DNA of 64,000 nucleotides from Paenibacillus sophorae (GCF_018966525.1 NZ_CP076607.1:2666001-2730000); one strand, 5' to 3'. Shown: positions 15,293 to 23,956, numbered from the stretch's first letter. Notes: generated by a model from the sequence alone, not told the origin. Numbers and translations: made by a program.

Positions 15293-17011
15293 TCAATCAA
15301 CGGTAAAACGTTTCACTGCATCATGCAGCTGACCGGCGGATGAAGTCAGCGCCTGACAATATGCATTGATTTCCTGCATTGCGGCTGACTGGCTTTCTAC
15401 CGAGTAAGCTATCGTTTGGGCCTGCCGCGTGATCTCCCGGCTGATCTCATCTACTTCTCCCACTGTCGATAATACCTGGTCACTGCTATCAACCAACTGC
15501 GACAGCGTAGCGGCCGAACCTTGGGCAATCTCCGCGGCTTCATTAATTTGCTGGAGAATGGTTTGAAAAGCAGCTCCTGCTTTATTTACTTCTTCCGCTC
15601 CTTTTTCCACCTCAAGGCTGCCTTCGCTTATGCTTTTGACAGCAGTACTTGTTCTTTCCTGAATTTTGCTGATAATGGCAGTAATTTGCTGTGTTGCCGC
15701 CTGCGATTCATCAGCCAATTTGCGCACCTCATCAGCGACCAAAGCAAAGCCTCGGCCATGCTCGCCTGCCCTGGCTGCTTCAATGGCGGCGTTCAGCGCG
15801 AGCAAATTCGTTTGACTGGCGATGCCGGCGATTACATTGATAATCTTGCCTATTTCCTCTGAGTTTTCTCCCAATTCTTCCATAACCTTAACCGAGTCAT
15901 TAGTCTTACGTTGAATATTCTCCATTTGGTCAATGGCTGTGGTGATCGTTTCGTTGCCGTCCACTGCGATGGCTACTGCCTGTCTGCTGATGTTGACCGT
16001 GTCGTTGGCGTTATTCATGCCTTGATGTATCCCAGCAGCTATGTTCTCAACCATGGTTAACGCGATGGCCGAATTGGCCAACTGCTTCTCAGTTCCCGCC
16101 GCGGTCTCTGCAGTCAGTGAAGCCACCTGGTTCGCCGCCTGAGCCGAATGTTCAGAGTTAGCCGTAAGCTCATCAGCGGCGGAAGCCACCTGCTGCGAAG
16201 ATTGGGCAATCTGCTTGATCAATTGCCGCAAGTTTTCCATCATATCATTGAGGATTCCGGCAAGCTTTCCAAGCTCATCCTTTTTATGTATTTCAACTTT
16301 TTGCGTCAAATCTCCGCTGCTATTGGCCATTTCCTGCAATTTTGCAATGATATTATTTAGCGGCCTAGTGATCGTTTTTCGCGAAAACCAATATGTAAAC
16401 AACAAAGTAATGGCAATCAAAAAGAAATTGGCCAGGATAACCGCTGTGACGACTTGTCCAACCGTCTCCTCTACATCATCGACATTGATTCCGGTACTAA
16501 GTACCCAGCCCCAAGGCTCATAGAGCTTGCTGTACAGCCTGCGATGCGCGGGCTCCGGTGCGTTCGGGTTTATGTACCAAGTATTGTAATAAAACCCTTC
16601 TTCCTTATGCTCGGTCGCTCCTTTGACATAGTCTCTTATCGGATAATTTCCTCTGGCGTCTCTTGTATTGCTTCGGTCCGTTCCGACGATTTCCGGTTGA
16701 TCACCACCATGCATAATATTGAATAAATTGGTGTTGTCCATCCAAAAATATCCGTCTTGTCCATAATGGATGTTACGGGTAACTTCAAGGGCCCTGGCCT
16801 GCGCTTCCTCTGTTGTCAGTTCCCCTCGATCAGCGAGCCCGGCATAATAAGTGATGACGGAATATGCGCTTTCTACATTAGTTCTAAGCTGCTGATCCTT
16901 CTCCAGATAAATACTTTCTCTTACTTGTGGAATCACATAAAAATAGCTGATTAAAGTAAACAGGATAATCGGCACTATCGTGATCAGCAGTAATTTGTTG
17001 ACGATCTTCAC
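15293..17011 (-). CDS. methyl-accepting chemotaxis protein with Cache sensor
   Basis: 572 residues. TM1 about 5-25, an extracellular single-Cache (sCache_2) domain (DGYFWMDNTNLFNIMHG, GWVLSTGINVDDV), TM2 about 187-208, HAMP, then a long helical signalling domain with the kinase-control tip GEHGRGFALVADEVRKLADE. It signals through CheA/CheW to the flagella. Ligands of this Cache type are often small organic acids, but none can be named. 24 nt downstream of a TetR gene, apparently one operon. Confidence 0.93.
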   Translation of the reverse strand: MKIVNKLLLITIVPIILFTLISYFYVIPQVRESIYLEKDQQLRTNVESAYSVITYYAGLADRGELTTEEAQARALEVTRNIHYGQDGYFWMDNTNLFNIMHGGDQPEIVGTDRSNTRDARGNYPIRDYVKGATEHKEEGFYYNTWYINPNAPEPAHRRLYSKLYEPWGWVLSTGINVDDVEETVGQVVTAVILANFFLIAITLLFTYWFSRKTITRPLNNIIAKLQEMANSSGDLTQKVEIHKKDELGKLAGILNDMMENLRQLIKQIAQSSQQVASAADELTANSEHSAQAANQVASLTAETAAGTEKQLANSAIALTMVENIAAGIHQGMNNANDTVNISRQAVAIAVDGNETITTAIDQMENIQRKTNDSVKVMEELGENSEEIGKIINVIAGIASQTNLLALNAAIEAARAGEHGRGFALVADEVRKLADESQAATQQITAIISKIQERTSTAVKSISEGSLEVEKGAEEVNKAGAAFQTILQQINEAAEIAQGSAATLSQLVDSSDQVLSTVGEVDEISREITRQAQTIAYSVESQSAAMQEINAYCQALTSSAGQLHDAVKRFTVD

Positions 17012-17035
17012 AAAATCTCTCTCCTCACACTATAC

Positions 17036-17623
17036 TCATTGGAACCCGTCCAGCAATACTTCGACTACCTTTTGCAGCAGCATCTCCCGCTGTTCATCTT
17101 TATGATCCAGCACCATCCGCGGATGGTGGAAGGAGGTGGTGGCTTCCAGCAGGAGTACAGCCACGTTTTCCGGTTCTCCGCGGATTTCTCCGGCAGCTAT
17201 CGCTTTTTGAACCAGCGCCACAAGCTGCTCATTTACGTTATGCAAATGCTGTACAATAAAAGGCTTCAGCAGCTCCGCTGCCATATTGAACGATTTGTAA
17301 AGCTCAGGATCTTTTAGAACCTTCTCTTTTTTCAGTTCGTGATATTTCAGGAACCATTCGATAATCAACCGGCGCGGGGATCGTTCTTGCTGGGTTATGA
17401 GTTCCAGCGTGTTGTCCATCCGGGCTAGCCAACGTTCGGAAATGGCGTCAAGCAGAGCCGCTTTGTCGGGAAAATGATTGTAGAGAGCGGCATGGCTTAC
17501 TTTCAGCTCCTTGGCGATATCCGTTAAGCGGAACTTATCGAATCCATAATAACGAATCTTTTCTTCTGTGATTTGCAAAGCCTTTTCTTTGATTTCTTCA
17601 GAAGTTAATCCAGTTTTCGGCAT
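17036..17623 (-). CDS. TetR family transcriptional regulator
   Basis: 195 residues. N-terminal helix-turn-helix (FRLTDIAKELKVSHAALYNH, FPDKAALLDAISERW), C-terminal helical effector domain with the WHG-like motif AVLLLEATTSFHHPRMV. It lies directly before the chemoreceptor gene on the same strand, an unusual pairing. An inverted repeat about 70 bp upstream is the probable operator. Confidence 0.9.
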   Translation of the reverse strand: MPKTGLTSEEIKEKALQITEEKIRYYGFDKFRLTDIAKELKVSHAALYNHFPDKAALLDAISERWLARMDNTLELITQQERSPRRLIIEWFLKYHELKKEKVLKDPELYKSFNMAAELLKPFIVQHLHNVNEQLVALVQKAIAAGEIRGEPENVAVLLLEATTSFHHPRMVLDHKDEQREMLLQKVVEVLLDGFQ

Positions 17624-17692
17624 CGTGATTCACCCCATTTCCATTGAATTAGGCGGAAAGCCCTATTTTTATATTACAAATTACAAAAAACA

Positions 17693-17709
17693 TAACATGT
17701 AATATGTTA
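17693..17709. promoter_or_regulatory. inverted repeat, likely TetR operator
   Basis: TAACAT-GTAAT-ATGTTA: two perfect 6-bp arms with a 5-bp spacer, 70 bp upstream of the minus-strand TetR gene and at the edge of the decayed hydrolase gene. Confidence 0.5.
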
Positions 17710-17723
17710 GCGGTCAAGAGGAG

Positions 17724-18409
17724 CACAGTGTTTGATTCTTGTGGAATCCGGAGATCTGTGGAGAGTTGAAATTCAGCAAGCCAGAAGCTGGGGATTGTCC
17801 GTGCTACAGGAGAACGGAAGCTTTGCATGCAGAGGTTGATCATACAGCAGGGAGTGATACGATATACGCTGTGCTGCCTGGCATGAATGATGACGAGACG
17901 ATCATTTTAAACACCCACACGGACGGTCCGAATACTTGTGAGGAAAATGGGGGAATTGCCCTGCTCGCTATGGCTAAATACTTTTCACAAATTCCTAAAG
18001 AGTGGCGCAATCGAAGGAGAAGGAACTAATAAGAAAGCAGTAGCTGGAATTACAATCGAGCGTTTGGGATGGCAATCCGGCCATGGACAGGATCTATCTG
18101 AACGCCATTCAAGGACGCACAAAAGTCCGAACCATCACCTCGAAGCCCAAAGGCAAATTTTATTTTGGAGAAGGCCAGCCTCTTTACGAAGCGAACATCC
18201 CAACGATATCCCTTGTGCCAGGACCCGATTACCTTTGTGTGGTAGGAGGCAATGGATATATTGAAAAAATAGATTTAGACCTGATGTATGAGCAGATTGA
18301 GACCTTTACCAAGGTAGTATCCGCGATTGATCATGCAAAAACGGAGGAACTAGGAACGGCGGAGCCGGCAAGTTTTAGCTTATTGGGATTACTTGTGAAA
18401 GAGGGGTGA
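17724..18409 (+). pseudogene. decayed peptidase/hydrolase gene with frameshifts
   Basis: Three reading frames in order carry pieces of one protein: TIYAVLPGMNDDETIILNTH plus DGPNTCEENGGIALLAMAKY from 17739; GEGTNKKAVAGITIERLG from about 18010 in the next frame; and IYLNAIQGRTKVRTI to IPTISLVPGPDYLCVVGGNG up to 18409 in the third. The NTHTDGPN...ENGG pattern recalls M28/M20-like metal-dependent hydrolases (metal-binding His/Asp). The N-terminus is missing, and at least two frameshifts and an internal deletion are needed, so no intact product is expected. Confidence 0.65.
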
Positions 18410-18545
18410 TAGGGCCGAGCACCCTCGCAATAAAAAAGTATCGGAAGAGCGCATTGTCTATACCTACACTTTGATTCGGGCGGCAAGTGCATCTCCGTTT
18501 CGATCACAACGGTTGAGCTCATCCCAACCGGGGATGGCACGAAGC

Positions 18546-18575
18546 TAGACTTCTCTTTAAATCTCAAGTTATAAT
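18546..18575 (+). promoter_or_regulatory. promoter of the B12 operon
   Basis: TATAAT at 18570-18575 with TAGACT at 18546-18551 (18-nt spacer). The RNA would start about 35 nt before the riboswitch. Confidence 0.6.
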
Positions 18576-18615
18576 AGGCGTATTGTAAGCATATCTTGTC
18601 TACAACAGCATATGA

Positions 18616-18802
18616 GTGAAAAGGTGAAACGCTGAGGCGTTTCTTAAAAGGGAAGAACGGTGAAAATCCGTCGCGGTCCCGCCACTGTAAATGGAGAGCA
18701 GGCTTAAGCCACTGTGTCAAACGGGAAGGCTTTAAGCAACCGGGTCATTATGATCTCGGTTTTTGCGTCCGATCCACAAGTCAGGAGACCTGCCTTTTTC
18801 AA
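18616..18802 (+). promoter_or_regulatory. cobalamin riboswitch
   Basis: All the conserved blocks are present in order: AAAAGGGAAGAACGGTGAAA, AATCCGTCGCGGTCCC and GCCACTGTAAAT (the B12 box), then AAGTCAGGAGACCTGCC at the 3' side. P1 can form between GAAAAGG (18618-18624) and CCTTTTTC (18793-18800). Adenosylcobalamin binding should stop expression of the downstream B12 operon. Confidence 0.96.
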
Positions 18803-18861
18803 CAGCACGACTGACCTACGAGGATAGGAAGGGGGAGCACGCTTGTATTTCGGCGATTAAC

Positions 18862-18901
18862 GGCACTTCTACGCTCTTTTTGTGTAGGGAGTGCTTTTTT
18901 T
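18862..18901 (+). terminator. riboswitch-controlled terminator
   Basis: GCACTTCTACGC pairs with GTGTAGGGAGTGC (short internal loop), followed by seven T. Its position 60 nt after the cobalamin aptamer and before cobT indicates transcriptional control by attenuation. Confidence 0.85.
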
Positions 18902-18960
18902 GTTTCTCAAATTGTTGTTACATACGTCTCTAATAGATGATAGAGGGGATTGTGATTTAC

Positions 18961-20046
18961 GTGGAAAAATTATTGCAGGTGGTCAATCGGATTGAACGGC
19001 TGAATATTGTATCGATGCATCAAATGAGAAGACGCGTTAACAACTTAACCAAACCCTTGGGAAGTCTTGGCCGTCTGGAGGAGATCGCTGTAAGGCTTGC
19101 CGGTATAACGGGCAGCGTGGAGCCGAGTGTGGACAATAAAGCGATTATCGTGATGTGCGGCGATCATGGGGTCGTTCAGGAAGGCGTCAGCGCCTATCCG
19201 CAGGAAGTTACGGGGCTGATGATGGCGAATTTTATTCGCCAAGGCGCTGCTGTTAATGTGCTCGCACATCAAGCGGGGGCGGAGGTTCACGTTGTCGATA
19301 TCGGGACTTTGCTGACAGACCTGCCGGAAGGTGTAGTGCAGCGGAAAGTTCGCCCGGGAACGGCCAATATGGCCAAAGGACCGGCAATGACCAAGGAAGA
19401 AGCGGTTGCCGCGCTTCATGTTGGGATTGATACGGCTTACGAGCTTGCTGATAAAGGGATCGAAGTGATCGGTTTAGGGGAAATGGGCATCGGCAACACG
19501 ACTCCGAGCAGCGCCATGACGGCAGTGTTCACTAACCATCCGGTAGAACAGATCACCGGAAAGGGATCGGGTATCAACGACGAAGCGTTAGCCGCCAAAA
19601 CGAAGGTGATCGAACAGGCGATACAGGTCAACCGGCCTAATCCGGGTGACGCTGTCGACGTGCTTGCCAAGGTAGGGGGACTCGAAATCGCCGGGCTGGT
19701 GGGTGTGATATTGGGAGCGGCGGCACGCAGGGTTCCGGTGGTTATTGACGGGGTGATTACAGGGGCTGCGGCGCTGGCTGCCTGCCGGATCGAACCACGC
19801 TGCCAGGATTACTTATTCGCTTCCCATTTGTCCGTTGAACCGGCGCACCGGATCGTTCTGGATGAGCTTGGGCTGAAGCCTGTGCTGTATCTGGACATGC
19901 GCCTTGGAGAAGGGACAGGAGCCGCACTCGCCCTGCCTGTAATCGAATCGGCCCTCCAATTGGTTGCGAAGATGGCCACATTTGAAGATCTCGGCATCCC
20001 GAGTCCGGCCCCCGAAGAAGATGAATTCGGTTTTGCGGTTCAGTGA
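18961..20046 (+). CDS. cobT: nicotinate-nucleotide--dimethylbenzimidazole phosphoribosyltransferase
   Basis: 361 residues from GTG 18961 (GAGGGGA 11 nt upstream; an in-frame ATG at 18937 lacks a site). It makes alpha-ribazole phosphate from dimethylbenzimidazole and nicotinate mononucleotide for the lower ligand of B12. Motifs: TKPLGSLGRLEEIA, IVMCGDHGVVQEGVSAYPQE, GLGEMGIGNTTPSSAM, ITGKGSGI, and the catalytic Glu in LGEGTGAALAL near the C-terminus. First gene after the riboswitch. Cytoplasmic. Confidence 0.97.
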   Translation: MEKLLQVVNRIERLNIVSMHQMRRRVNNLTKPLGSLGRLEEIAVRLAGITGSVEPSVDNKAIIVMCGDHGVVQEGVSAYPQEVTGLMMANFIRQGAAVNVLAHQAGAEVHVVDIGTLLTDLPEGVVQRKVRPGTANMAKGPAMTKEEAVAALHVGIDTAYELADKGIEVIGLGEMGIGNTTPSSAMTAVFTNHPVEQITGKGSGINDEALAAKTKVIEQAIQVNRPNPGDAVDVLAKVGGLEIAGLVGVILGAAARRVPVVIDGVITGAAALAACRIEPRCQDYLFASHLSVEPAHRIVLDELGLKPVLYLDMRLGEGTGAALALPVIESALQLVAKMATFEDLGIPSPAPEEDEFGFAVQ

Positions 20047-20126
20047 GTCTACGAACCCGGCTTCCTCTAAGGAAAGCTTGGCGTTACGGGGATAGGATAG
20101 TTGTTTCATACAGAGGAGGCAGCACA

Positions 20127-21824
20127 ATGGAACAGAAGAGAGGCAAACTGTTGGTGATCGGGTTTGGCCCGGGTGCTTTTGAACATATTACGGATCGTGC
20201 CCGCAGGGCTATCGAGGAAAGTGAAGTCATTATTGGCTATAACACTTATGTGGACTTGATCCGGGGCCTTCTGACCACACAGGAGATCGTAAGAACGGGC
20301 ATGACGGAAGAAGTAAGCCGTGCCCAGGAAGCTGTACGGCAGGCGTATATGGGTAGGACGGTTGCGGTTATTTCCAGCGGCGACGCTGGGGTATACGGAA
20401 TGGCCGGGCTAATCTATGAAGTGTTGATGGAAAAGAAATGGAATGCTGATGAAGGAGTGGAAGTAGAGGTTATTCCCGGAATATCCTCGATCAACTCCTG
20501 TGCCGCGCTCCTAGGGGCGCCAATTATGCATGATGCCTGTACGATCAGCCTGAGCGATCATTTAACCCCCTGGGACACCATCGCCAAACGTGTGGAAGCG
20601 GCGGCTGCGGCGGATTTTGTCATCGCTCTTTATAATCCGAGAAGCGGGAGACGTACCCGGCAGATCGCCGAGACTCAGCGGATTTTGCTGGGGTACCGTT
20701 CCCCGGATACGCCGGTAGGCCTGGTGAAGAGCGCTTACCGGGACCGGCAGCAGGTGGTGCTTACCACGCTCGCAGACATGCTGGAGTATGAAATAGGGAT
20801 GCTCACCACGGTTATTATCGGTAACTCCTCGACGGTGGTATATGACGGCTTAATGATTACGCCGAGAGGCTACCAGCGGAAATATACGTTGGACTCGGAA
20901 GAGCAGAGACTAAGACCCAGCGAGCGTCTTCAAGTAGCGGCGGAGCCGTGGTCTCTGGGGGCGAAGGAACAGGCCGGAGAGAGCGGTGAAGCAGGGTCCG
21001 TCCAGCCTGATTTCCCGGCACCCGCCTCATACAGTGCGGGTTCGTTCAGCCCTCTTGAAGCGGCTATGGAGGCGCTGCAAATCCTCGAGGCCAAAGGCAT
21101 CGTCTCCGGGGGCTACGCGGGTTCCGCCCCGTCTGCCGCCGCGAACCCGTCCGCCCCATCTGCCGCCGGAAATCTGAACGCTCTTTTTGAGGTGGGAGTG
21201 GCGCCGGGCATCGCGAACAAGAAATTCACCGCCCATCAAATGGCGTTGCTTGCGGAAATCGCAGGTGAACAAGGGGAAATGGAGTATACCCCGCATCACC
21301 AAATCATTCTGCGCATCCCCGGCGGCGATCCCGAGCGGGTCGTCGCGGAGCTGAAAGCGGAGAAGCTGCTGGTCTTCCCGGTTGGCGATGTTGCGCAAAT
21401 TAAAGCCTGCGATTTTTGCAATTTGGAGAAAGACGGGTCGATCCCCATCGCGGAAGAGCTGAACCGCGCCATTGGAGGATTGAAAACGCCCAAAGAATTC
21501 AAAATCGGCTTTAACGGCTGCGGCATGGCCTGTTACGGGGCTGTGCTGGAGGATATCGGCATTGTATACCGCAAAGGGGCGTATGACCTGTTCCTGGGCG
21601 GCAAGACGATCGGGCGGAACGCCCATCCGGCGCAGCCTGCAGCCGAAGGAATTGAGGCGGATCAAATTGTAGATACGGTGGAACGGATTTTCCGGGAATA
21701 TACCGAGAAGGCTTTTCCGGGGGAAAGGTTTCATAAGTTTTTTAAACGTGTGGGGACGGTTGCCGGGTTCAGACGTCAGGAACAGGCTGCCGCTACTTTG
21801 GCGGATGCGGTCTGCGGCGATTAA
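20127..21824 (+). CDS. cbiH60: precorrin-3B C17-methyltransferase with ferredoxin/sulfite-reductase-like extension (CbiH60)
   Basis: 565 residues from ATG 20127 (GAGGAGG 7 nt upstream). Residues about 8-245 are an SAM-dependent corrin methyltransferase (VIGFGPGAFEHIT, SSGDAGVYGMAG, IPGISSINSCAALLGAP, LYNPRSGRR) performing ring contraction with C17 methylation. A Pro/Ala/Ser linker follows (about 260-345). Residues about 350-565 resemble half a nitrite/sulfite reductase with Cys428 and Cys431 (CDFC) and Cys465 and Cys469 (CGMAC), a likely [4Fe-4S] site. This is the fusion known from B. megaterium as CbiH60. Confidence 0.95.
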   Translation: MEQKRGKLLVIGFGPGAFEHITDRARRAIEESEVIIGYNTYVDLIRGLLTTQEIVRTGMTEEVSRAQEAVRQAYMGRTVAVISSGDAGVYGMAGLIYEVLMEKKWNADEGVEVEVIPGISSINSCAALLGAPIMHDACTISLSDHLTPWDTIAKRVEAAAAADFVIALYNPRSGRRTRQIAETQRILLGYRSPDTPVGLVKSAYRDRQQVVLTTLADMLEYEIGMLTTVIIGNSSTVVYDGLMITPRGYQRKYTLDSEEQRLRPSERLQVAAEPWSLGAKEQAGESGEAGSVQPDFPAPASYSAGSFSPLEAAMEALQILEAKGIVSGGYAGSAPSAAANPSAPSAAGNLNALFEVGVAPGIANKKFTAHQMALLAEIAGEQGEMEYTPHHQIILRIPGGDPERVVAELKAEKLLVFPVGDVAQIKACDFCNLEKDGSIPIAEELNRAIGGLKTPKEFKIGFNGCGMACYGAVLEDIGIVYRKGAYDLFLGGKTIGRNAHPAQPAAEGIEADQIVDTVERIFREYTEKAFPGERFHKFFKRVGTVAGFRRQEQAAATLADAVCGD

Positions 21825-21844
21825 CGATCATGAGGAGGAAGAAG

Positions 21845-22867
21845 ATGGACGCGATATTGTTGGTAGGGCATGGAAGCAGGGACCCCGAAGGGAACGAGGA
21901 GCTGCTGCAGTTTGCCGATACGGTGCGCCTGGCTGCGCCTCAGTATAAGATAGAGACCTGCTTTTTGGAGTTTGTGCAGCCGGATATTGCCCGGGGAATA
22001 GCCCGCTGCGTTGAGCAGGGAGCTGCTCGGGTGGTCGTAATTCCGATCATGCTGTTCGCGGCGGGTCATGCCAAAATTCATATCCCTTTTGAGATAGATC
22101 GGGCCAAAAAGCTGTATCCAGCCGTGGAATTCGTCTACGGGCGTCCGATTGGCGTGCATCAGAAGGTGATGGAGATCCTGACCTCCCGTGTGGCGTCCGC
22201 CGGATTTAAGACCGGCAGCCCGGAGCTGCCTATAGAACATGGACTGCGCGAACCGGAAACGGCTGTTCTGCTGATTGGCCGGGGGAGCAGCGACGGCGAT
22301 GCCAACGGCGATTTTTTTAAGATGACCCGCCTTCTGTGGGAGCAGCTTCCGGTCAAATGGGTGGAAAACTGCTTTATTGGCGTTACGGAGCCTACCTTTG
22401 AGGATGGCCTGGAAAGAGTCTTACGGCTTGGCGCGAAAAAAATCTTCGTCCTTCCTTACTTTCTGTTTACAGGAATTTTGATTAAGCGCATTGAGGAAAT
22501 GACAGCGGAATTTGCTGCATTGCACCCGGATATCACAGTTGAGCTTGCAGGGTATTTCGGGTTTCATCCGAAACTGGTTGAGGCGCTGCTAGACCGGGTT
22601 GCCGAAGCGGTGGAAGGGCAGGCTTTTATGAACTGTGATATGTGCCAATACCGGTTGGCTGCTGCGGCCGATCATGAGCATCATCACCATCATCATGACC
22701 ACGAGCATGATCACGGACACGACCACCATCATGATCACGGGCATGCCCACGGCCACGCGCATGGGCATCATCATGATCATCATCATGATCACGAGCACGA
22801 TCACGACCACGGGCTCGATCATGACAACCATCATAACGACCACGATCACCATCATGTGGGATCATAG
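21845..22867 (+). CDS. cbiX: sirohydrochlorin cobaltochelatase, long form with Fe-S motif and His-rich tail
   Basis: 340 residues from ATG 21845 (AGGAGG upstream; ATG 21830 is too close). It inserts cobalt into sirohydrochlorin, the entry of the anaerobic pathway. Two homologous halves: the first has the catalytic VGHGSRDPEGN (His9); the second has IGRGSSDGDAN with Arg in place of His. Residues 262-267 read MNCDMC, the MxCxxC motif linked to an Fe-S centre in B. megaterium CbiX. From about 276 the tail is mostly His/Asp/Gly with about 36 His, probably a metal store. Confidence 0.96.
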   Translation: MDAILLVGHGSRDPEGNEELLQFADTVRLAAPQYKIETCFLEFVQPDIARGIARCVEQGAARVVVIPIMLFAAGHAKIHIPFEIDRAKKLYPAVEFVYGRPIGVHQKVMEILTSRVASAGFKTGSPELPIEHGLREPETAVLLIGRGSSDGDANGDFFKMTRLLWEQLPVKWVENCFIGVTEPTFEDGLERVLRLGAKKIFVLPYFLFTGILIKRIEEMTAEFAALHPDITVELAGYFGFHPKLVEALLDRVAEAVEGQAFMNCDMCQYRLAAAADHEHHHHHHDHEHDHGHDHHHDHGHAHGHAHGHHHDHHHDHEHDHDHGLDHDNHHNDHDHHHVGS

Positions 22868-22909
22868 CCGCGCAGAAGGGCATCAGGAACATCTTGAGGA
22901 GGAAGCGGT

Positions 22910-23677
22910 ATGATATTTGCCCTTTGCGGTACAAGCGATGCGAGAGAACTCGCTGCCTTGATACAACAGAACGGATTTGAAATATTGACATCGGTTGTTA
23001 CCGATAATGCGGCGAAAAGTTTGCAGGAAGCCAATCTGCCCGTACGCGTCGGACGTCTGGCCAAGGATGAAATCGTGACGCTGATACGCCAAGAAGAAGT
23101 CAAGGCCATTGTTGACGCGAGCCATCCGTTTGCTGAAGAAGCGCACAGGAACGCGATGGAAGCCGCGAAGGAGGCAGGTATTCCCTATATTCGTTTTGAA
23201 CGGGCGTCCTTAGTCTATGGCGACGATCCGAAGCTTACGGTTGTTTCTTCCTATGAAGAAGCGGCGTTAGAAGCCAAGAAACGTAAGGGCTCCATTATGC
23301 TGACCACCGGCAGCAAGACACTGCATATTTTTTCCAAGCATCTGCTCGGAGATCCGGACATCCGTCTGGTAGCCCGCATGCTGCCCCGGCACGATAATAT
23401 GGAGAAATGCGAAGAGCTCGGCGTTGAGCAAAAGAACATCATTGCCCTGCAAGGACCGTTCACCCGGGAGCTGAATGAAGCTCTTTACCGGCAGTACGGC
23501 ACGACGGTGATGGTCACGAAAGAGAGCGGCAAAACCGGGGCTGTCGACGAGAAGATTGAAGCCGCGCTGAAGTTGGGTATTCAGGTAATATTAATTTCCC
23601 GGCCGGAAATTGATTTTGGCGCTGTGTTTACGAATTTCCAGGACGTCATTGAGCGGTTGGAACAAGTTGCCCGCTAA
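22910..23677 (+). CDS. cbiJ: cobalt-precorrin-6A reductase
   Basis: 255 residues. It reduces the macrocycle of cobalt-precorrin-6A with a nicotinamide cofactor. Motifs: FALCGTSDARELAALIQQ at the N-terminus, VDASHPFAEEAHRNA, MLTTGSKTLHIF, ARMLPRHDNMEKCEELG, ALQGPFTRELNEALY and VMVTKESGKTGAVDEKIEAA. GAGGAAGCGG precedes the ATG. The stop codon is followed at once by repeat copy 3, which separates this gene from cbiC by 279 nt. Confidence 0.95.
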   Translation: MIFALCGTSDARELAALIQQNGFEILTSVVTDNAAKSLQEANLPVRVGRLAKDEIVTLIRQEEVKAIVDASHPFAEEAHRNAMEAAKEAGIPYIRFERASLVYGDDPKLTVVSSYEEAALEAKKRKGSIMLTTGSKTLHIFSKHLLGDPDIRLVARMLPRHDNMEKCEELGVEQKNIIALQGPFTRELNEALYRQYGTTVMVTKESGKTGAVDEKIEAALKLGIQVILISRPEIDFGAVFTNFQDVIERLEQVAR

Positions 23678-23929
23678 ATAAAATGAACTTGAAAAAAATA
23701 GCATAAGGGTAAGGAGTAACGAAGGGGAAGTTTGGAACTGTAGGAGCGATAGCGACCGCCCGAAAGCTTTCCGTAGGAAAGCTCGCTTCGAAAGCATAAG
23801 CTGTCTCCGGATTTCATCCACGAAGGATGGTATAAATCAAGAAATCTGGAGACAACAGCGGCCGGAAGTCCAAACATTTCTCGAAGTTGCGAACGACACA
23901 CAAATGGGAAAATCTCAAGTTCATTTTAT
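23678..23929. repeat. dispersed structured repeat, copy 3 (best preserved)
   Basis: 252 bp bounded by perfect 15-bp terminal inverted repeats, ATAAAATGAACTTGA (23678-23692) and its complement (23915-23929). Inside: GTAAC with GTTGC, GGGGAA with TTTCTC, GTTTGG with CCAAAC, a 13-bp GTCTCCGGATTTC/GAAATCTGGAGAC stem with one G-T pair, and the hairpin AGCTTTCC-GTA-GGAAAGCT. It lies inside the B12 operon between cbiJ and cbiC. Small open frames across it are not credible genes. Confidence 0.92.
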
Positions 23930-23956
23930 ATCATCCGAATACAGGGGAGAAATGTT

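Noticed and set aside
17938..18264. 108-codon frame as an independent gene
   Set aside because: It carries the middle piece of the decayed hydrolase and then runs out of frame; better explained as part of the pseudogene.
18331..18720. 129-codon minus-strand frame over the B12 leader
   Set aside because: It runs antisense across the riboswitch and has no protein-like features.
22589..22855. Met/Val-rich open frames opposite the CbiX histidine tail
   Set aside because: They are the complement of CAT/CAC/GAT codon runs and have no ribosome site.
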